Below are positions 61,801 through 64,000 of a DNA stretch of 64,000 nucleotides, one piece after another (within the stretch, counting starts at the first letter, position 1; every line of letters starts with the position of its first letter). A program made the translations under genes and the position numbers. The notes beneath the pieces are model-generated. The model worked only from the letters and a program-made list of their open reading frames with translations, had not been told where the DNA came from and searched no databases. Source of the DNA: Sphingobacteriales bacterium (lineage in GTDB: Bacteria > Bacteroidota > Bacteroidia > Chitinophagales > Chitinophagaceae); assembly GCA_016219985.1 (NCBI GenBank), contig JACRJO010000001.1, positions 62,001 to 126,000 of the forward strand. The letters are read 5' to 3'.

Positions 61801-63418
61801 TCTGGTTGTTTACCGGGGTGGACCAACTGGACCCGTTATTGGTACTCCTGCGATACACATTATATACATAGGATCCAAACTGGTATTGCCCTTCATTCTG
61901 GTCAATGGCCACATAACAACCATCCCCGCCGGTTACTTCAATGGAACTGTCCAGCCCGGGGTGATTCAGGCGATGCACGCCGTTATCCTGCGCCCCTGCC
62001 AGGAAATAGTTGGTCTGGGTCGGGTGAATGGCCACAGAATAAAATTGTTTCAGGCGGAGTCCTTTGTTCCGGTCGCGGATAGTGGTGCCGCCGTTCGATG
62101 AAAAGTGAATGCCTCCATCGCAGGCAAACAGAAGTTTCGTTCCGCCATCCCACCACTGGACATTGTGCTGATCGGCATGTACATATTGCCCGAATGTCGA
62201 AGCCCAGGTTGATATTTTTGCCCAGGAAGCACCCCCGTCAGTAGTTTTATAGGTATCCAGACCGCCAACAATGCATTGATTAGGATCCGCCGGGTTGATA
62301 CCCGCGGATAAAGAATACCATCCCTGTCCGCTGGCCCAGCCGGATGTAGGTTGTGCCAAAGTAGCGGACCAGTTGTCACCGCCATCAGTGGATTTCCAGA
62401 TAGTAGGTACCTGGTGACTGCTGTTATCAGGCAATGCATACAAGACATTTCCCAGAATGGCCAGTTCGGTACGCTGGTTGAAGGTCGAAAAAGCACTAAC
62501 GGGAGCATTCCATCCGGAACCGGAACTAACAGTGGAAGGGATGTCTGTATACTTGTAACCGGAAGTACTGAAGATACCGGTGGCCACATGTAAACGGCCG
62601 GGACCCGAGGTGGAACTGATCTCAATATCACAAACACTGGAACCGATACCGGTGGGAGTAATATTGGTCCAGGTGCTTCCCTGGTCTGTTGAACGCAGCA
62701 ACCCGTTTCCACGGGTACCGAGATAAATATTTCCCTGGTAATCGCAGATAATACGGGTACAGGACGTATAGGATGCTGTACTGGATAAAAAAGACCAGGT
62801 GGTGCCACCGTCCACGCTTTTAAACACACCCACTCCCCGTACGGCATCCGCGTTGCTGAAAGACTCGCCCGTACAGAAGTACATAAAGTTCTGGAATCCG
62901 GGGCGGGGATCCTGGCAAATCGCCGATACAGCAAGATTGCTCAGGAAATCATTCACCAGTATCCAGTTGGCCGGGGAGGCAGTAATATCCGTAGTCTTCC
63001 ATAAACCGCCGTCCACGCCGCCTACCCAAACGGTTTTATGCGTGGGGTCCAGTGAATCCACCATAGCGGCCCTGATACGTCCCGAGGTCTGGTCCTGGTT
63101 AGGGCGACTGTTCCCCTGCGGGCCATTGAAATCACCATCGGATCCTCTTTCTATCCAGCTCAGCGCTTCGACCCTGTTTGCATCGCCTCTCGCCCTGTCC
63201 TTGGCCGCTTCGGTCTGCTGCATGGCAAGCAGCATCTTGTTCCAGGGTACTTTGCCGGTGGCCGGGTCTTTGGTACGCTCTATTTCAAACTGGATGGCGA
63301 GGTCGGGGCCATCATATTTATCCTTGTCATACTTTTTTTTACTGGCGCATCCAGCCACAAATAATAAGGCGGCTGCCAGTACAATGACAGACAATGGCAA
63401 ACTGTAAAATTTTTTCAT
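58892..63418 (-). CDS. Large surface protein: sortilin/BNR-like propeller, Ig-like repeats, type IX sorting tail
   Basis: 1508 residues. The N-terminus has a lipoprotein-like signal ending in FVAGC with Cys24. Residues 85-760 carry BNR/VPS10-type beta-propeller words (SVDGGTTWS, STDQGSTWTNI, TTDGGASWAKI). Residues 780-1400 have at least six Ig-like or PKD-like repeats, each with a cysteine pair and a YQW or YRC core. The last 85 residues (FIFPSPNDGNFTVSYYN, then GLYYVVVGD, then GKVHVR) form a type A C-terminal sorting domain of the type IX secretion system. It is probably secreted to the cell surface; a lipobox plus such a tail is unusual. Confidence 0.87.
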   Translation of the reverse strand: MKKFYSLPLSVIVLAAALLFVAGCASKKKYDKDKYDGPDLAIQFEIERTKDPATGKVPWNKMLLAMQQTEAAKDRARGDANRVEALSWIERGSDGDFNGPQGNSRPNQDQTSGRIRAAMVDSLDPTHKTVWVGGVDGGLWKTTDITASPANWILVNDFLSNLAVSAICQDPRPGFQNFMYFCTGESFSNADAVRGVGVFKSVDGGTTWSFLSSTASYTSCTRIICDYQGNIYLGTRGNGLLRSTDQGSTWTNITPTGIGSSVCDIEISSTSGPGRLHVATGIFSTSGYKYTDIPSTVSSGSGWNAPVSAFSTFNQRTELAILGNVLYALPDNSSHQVPTIWKSTDGGDNWSATLAQPTSGWASGQGWYSLSAGINPADPNQCIVGGLDTYKTTDGGASWAKISTWASTFGQYVHADQHNVQWWDGGTKLLFACDGGIHFSSNGGTTIRDRNKGLRLKQFYSVAIHPTQTNYFLAGAQDNGVHRLNHPGLDSSIEVTGGDGCYVAIDQNEGQYQFGSYVYNVYRRSTNNGSSWSTPVNNQSSGRFVNPWDYDNNANIIYACNNAGTYLRWDDPQTGSTTTVVPVAAFGSGNVSAVHASPYAANRVFFGMGSGAVFRVDAANTNTPSATNITPSGAAGYVNCIVTGATDQDLMVTYSNYGVMNVWVTSNGGTSWAGIDGNLPDMPVRWALFHPDDNNRAFIATETGVWETDAINGASTVWNANPSFPNVRTDMIKYRAADRTIAAGTHGRGIWSAIIPPPTGFSFGSTTPATATCPAPATMNVTLPTVSNGGFTNPITLSATAGVPAGTTISFGTNPVNPGSSSIVTLNNSNTLTAGTYNVTIQGTATGATNQVTSVSFVINPGSGPAIVTHPSGQTVCEGQNVTFSVVATGSYQWQVSTNGGANWSNVAGQTAAAYTLTAVTTALNNNQNRCVVSSLCGSTNSNAAILTVNSGANISSQPTDLTLCAGSAASFCVTAAGTGITYQWESSTTGCAGPWTPVAGATASCYNIPAVSAPMNNSAYRCKVTSTCGPTTITSNCALLTVATAVAVTGQPANQTICDGANASFTVAGSGSGILYQWQLNTGAGFANISNGGVYAGATAATLTITGGSTAMNGYQYRCLLSNSTCTTPGVSNAAALTVNALPAISSSPSAQTICSGSVTTFSVSATGTGVSYQWQANSGAGFANIADGGVYSGTSGSTLTVTGASVALTGYQYRCVVSGTCAPAANSAAATLTVHDPVLISSPPANAEVCSGTNASFAVAGISVPAINYQWQVSSDAGATWTNIAGANAASYTANSVITLMNNNRYRCLLSNNTCTTPVASGAAILTVRQLPSVGLTAAPLTTLLPGESTTLTATPSASTGGTLTMNWTLNSGVIAVTGNTLPVTVANLGAYQAGIRETWPSSLFCSSLSPVVTITANVSDRLFIFPSPNDGNFTVSYYNNGGSNTQRRILVYDTKGSAVFDKQFPVSGPYTLIPVNLVQASRGLYYVVVGDAGGKKLAEGKVHVR

Positions 63419-63529
63419 ACGGAGATTTTCTCGTTTATGGGGACTTTAACAGATAATAGTCACAAGATAAAAAAAGCCGCTATAAAAGCTGTAGAATAAA
63501 TACGAAAGCAGGTCAGGGAAAATCAGGTT

Positions 63530-63913
63530 TTAATCCTTGACCGCGATCATGCTGATCTCTACATTCACCAATTTGGGCAGGGCAGCTACCTGCACGGTTT
63601 CCCTGGCGGGGAAATCGCCCTGGAAATATTTTCCATAAATACCATTGATGATGCCGAACTGGTTCATGTCAGTTATAAAAATCGTGGTCTTCACCACCTG
63701 GCTGAAATCCATCCCGGCGGCCTGGAGAACCGCGGACAGGTTATGCATGACCTGGTGGGTTTCTTCTTCAATGTCTTTATTTTTCAGTTCGCCGCTTGCG
63801 GGGTCTATGCAAACCTGGCCGGAAATATAAAGAGTGGAACCGGACAGGATCGCCTGGTTATAGGGGCCAATCGGGGCCGGGGCATTCGGGGTGTTGATAA
63901 TTGTCCTGGGCAT
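63530..63913 (-). CDS. ridA: RidA/YjgF-family deaminase
   Basis: 127 residues, the normal length. PAPIGPYNQAILSGSTLYISGQ near residue 12 is the signature; MDFSQVVKTTIFITDMNQFG near 70 follows; FPARETVQVAALPK near 101 includes the catalytic arginine that corresponds to Arg105. RidA hydrolyses reactive 2-aminoacrylate and related enamines or imines made by PLP enzymes. It is a single gene in front of a divergent start at the right edge. Confidence 0.9.
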   Translation of the reverse strand: MPRTIINTPNAPAPIGPYNQAILSGSTLYISGQVCIDPASGELKNKDIEEETHQVMHNLSAVLQAAGMDFSQVVKTTIFITDMNQFGIINGIYGKYFQGDFPARETVQVAALPKLVNVEISMIAVKD

Positions 63914-63978
63914 GGTAAATAATAAATTGAGTGCAGCGAATTTAGCTTTATACGTTTTCTTTGCAAAAAATAGCGGGA

Positions 63979-64000
63979 TGATAATCGGGGTAATCGCAAA
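63979..64000 (+). CDS. Possible start of a gene cut by the window edge
   Basis: ATG at 63979 opens a frame reading MIIGVIA before the window ends. A purine stretch (AGCGGG) precedes it. It is divergent to ridA with a 65-bp gap, enough for a promoter. Seven codons do not allow a family call. Confidence 0.3.

Overview
The window looks like chromosomal DNA of a Bacteroidota bacterium, most likely of the Chitinophagaceae type. The support is family-level: a UpxY-type NusG paralogue heading a polysaccharide operon, TAnnTTTG-like -7 boxes, a secreted protein with a type IX (Por) sorting domain, a fused isobutyryl-CoA mutase IcmF, and intergenic DNA rich in short dispersed repeats. No rRNA gene, CRISPR array, transposase or prophage core was seen, and the genus cannot be named from sequence alone.

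Region 1 (1-31.75 kb, all minus strand, read right to left) is one large exopolysaccharide/capsule locus. A promoter near 31.7 kb leads into upxY, then a Wza-like export lipoprotein and a Wzc-like tyrosine autokinase. Next come nucleotide-sugar genes (a WbpP-like 4-epimerase, RfbB, RfbA, Ugd, UDP-xylose synthase), an acyltransferase-3 and a transglutaminase-like protein. The distal part holds WbpD/WbpB-like genes for a diacetamido-uronic acid, a Wzx flippase, glycosyltransferases of families GT2, GT4 and GT61, two hexapeptide acetyltransferases, a FkbM methyltransferase, a Wzy candidate and three asparagine-synthase-like amidotransferases; the last runs off the left edge. WbpA- and WbpE-like enzymes, RmlC/RmlD and an initiating sugar-phosphate transferase are not in the window. 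An AbiEii-type toxin-antitoxin pair sits inside the locus between repeat-rich spacers, and arrays of an 8-bp word lie at several gene ends, where they supply C-terminal codons or stop codons.

Region 2 (32-45 kb) is a nucleic-acid repair and housekeeping block. It has an HGSNAT-like membrane acetyltransferase, a META-domain protein, and an operon of YkuK-like RNase H fold protein, AAA+ ATPase and RtcB RNA ligase. That operon is preceded by a tRNA-like element and by 1.2 kb of hairpins and tiny ORFs. Then follow DUF5131 and TcmP, a second radical SAM protein, a 2H phosphoesterase, a UmuD homologue that appears to have lost its catalytic Ser-Lys pair, UmuC and a DUF72 protein.

Region 3 (45-55.3 kb) carries peptidoglycan salvage genes: NamZ-like exo-N-acetylmuramidase, a lipoprotein amidase, and an AmgK-like kinase fused to a RapZ C-terminal domain, followed by a MurU-like uridylyltransferase. 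Between them are a DEAD-box helicase, a WG-repeat protein and IcmF. Region 4 (55.3-64 kb) holds an M1 metallopeptidase, a DUF6438 protein, two copies of a roughly 120-bp intergenic repeat, a 1508-residue beta-propeller/Ig-like protein with a type IX sorting tail, and RidA.

The stretches I find most worth following are the RtcB operon with its structured leader, the apparently non-cleavable UmuD, the AmgK-RapZ fusion, the DUF5131/TcmP pair, and the 8-bp arrays that have become part of reading frames.
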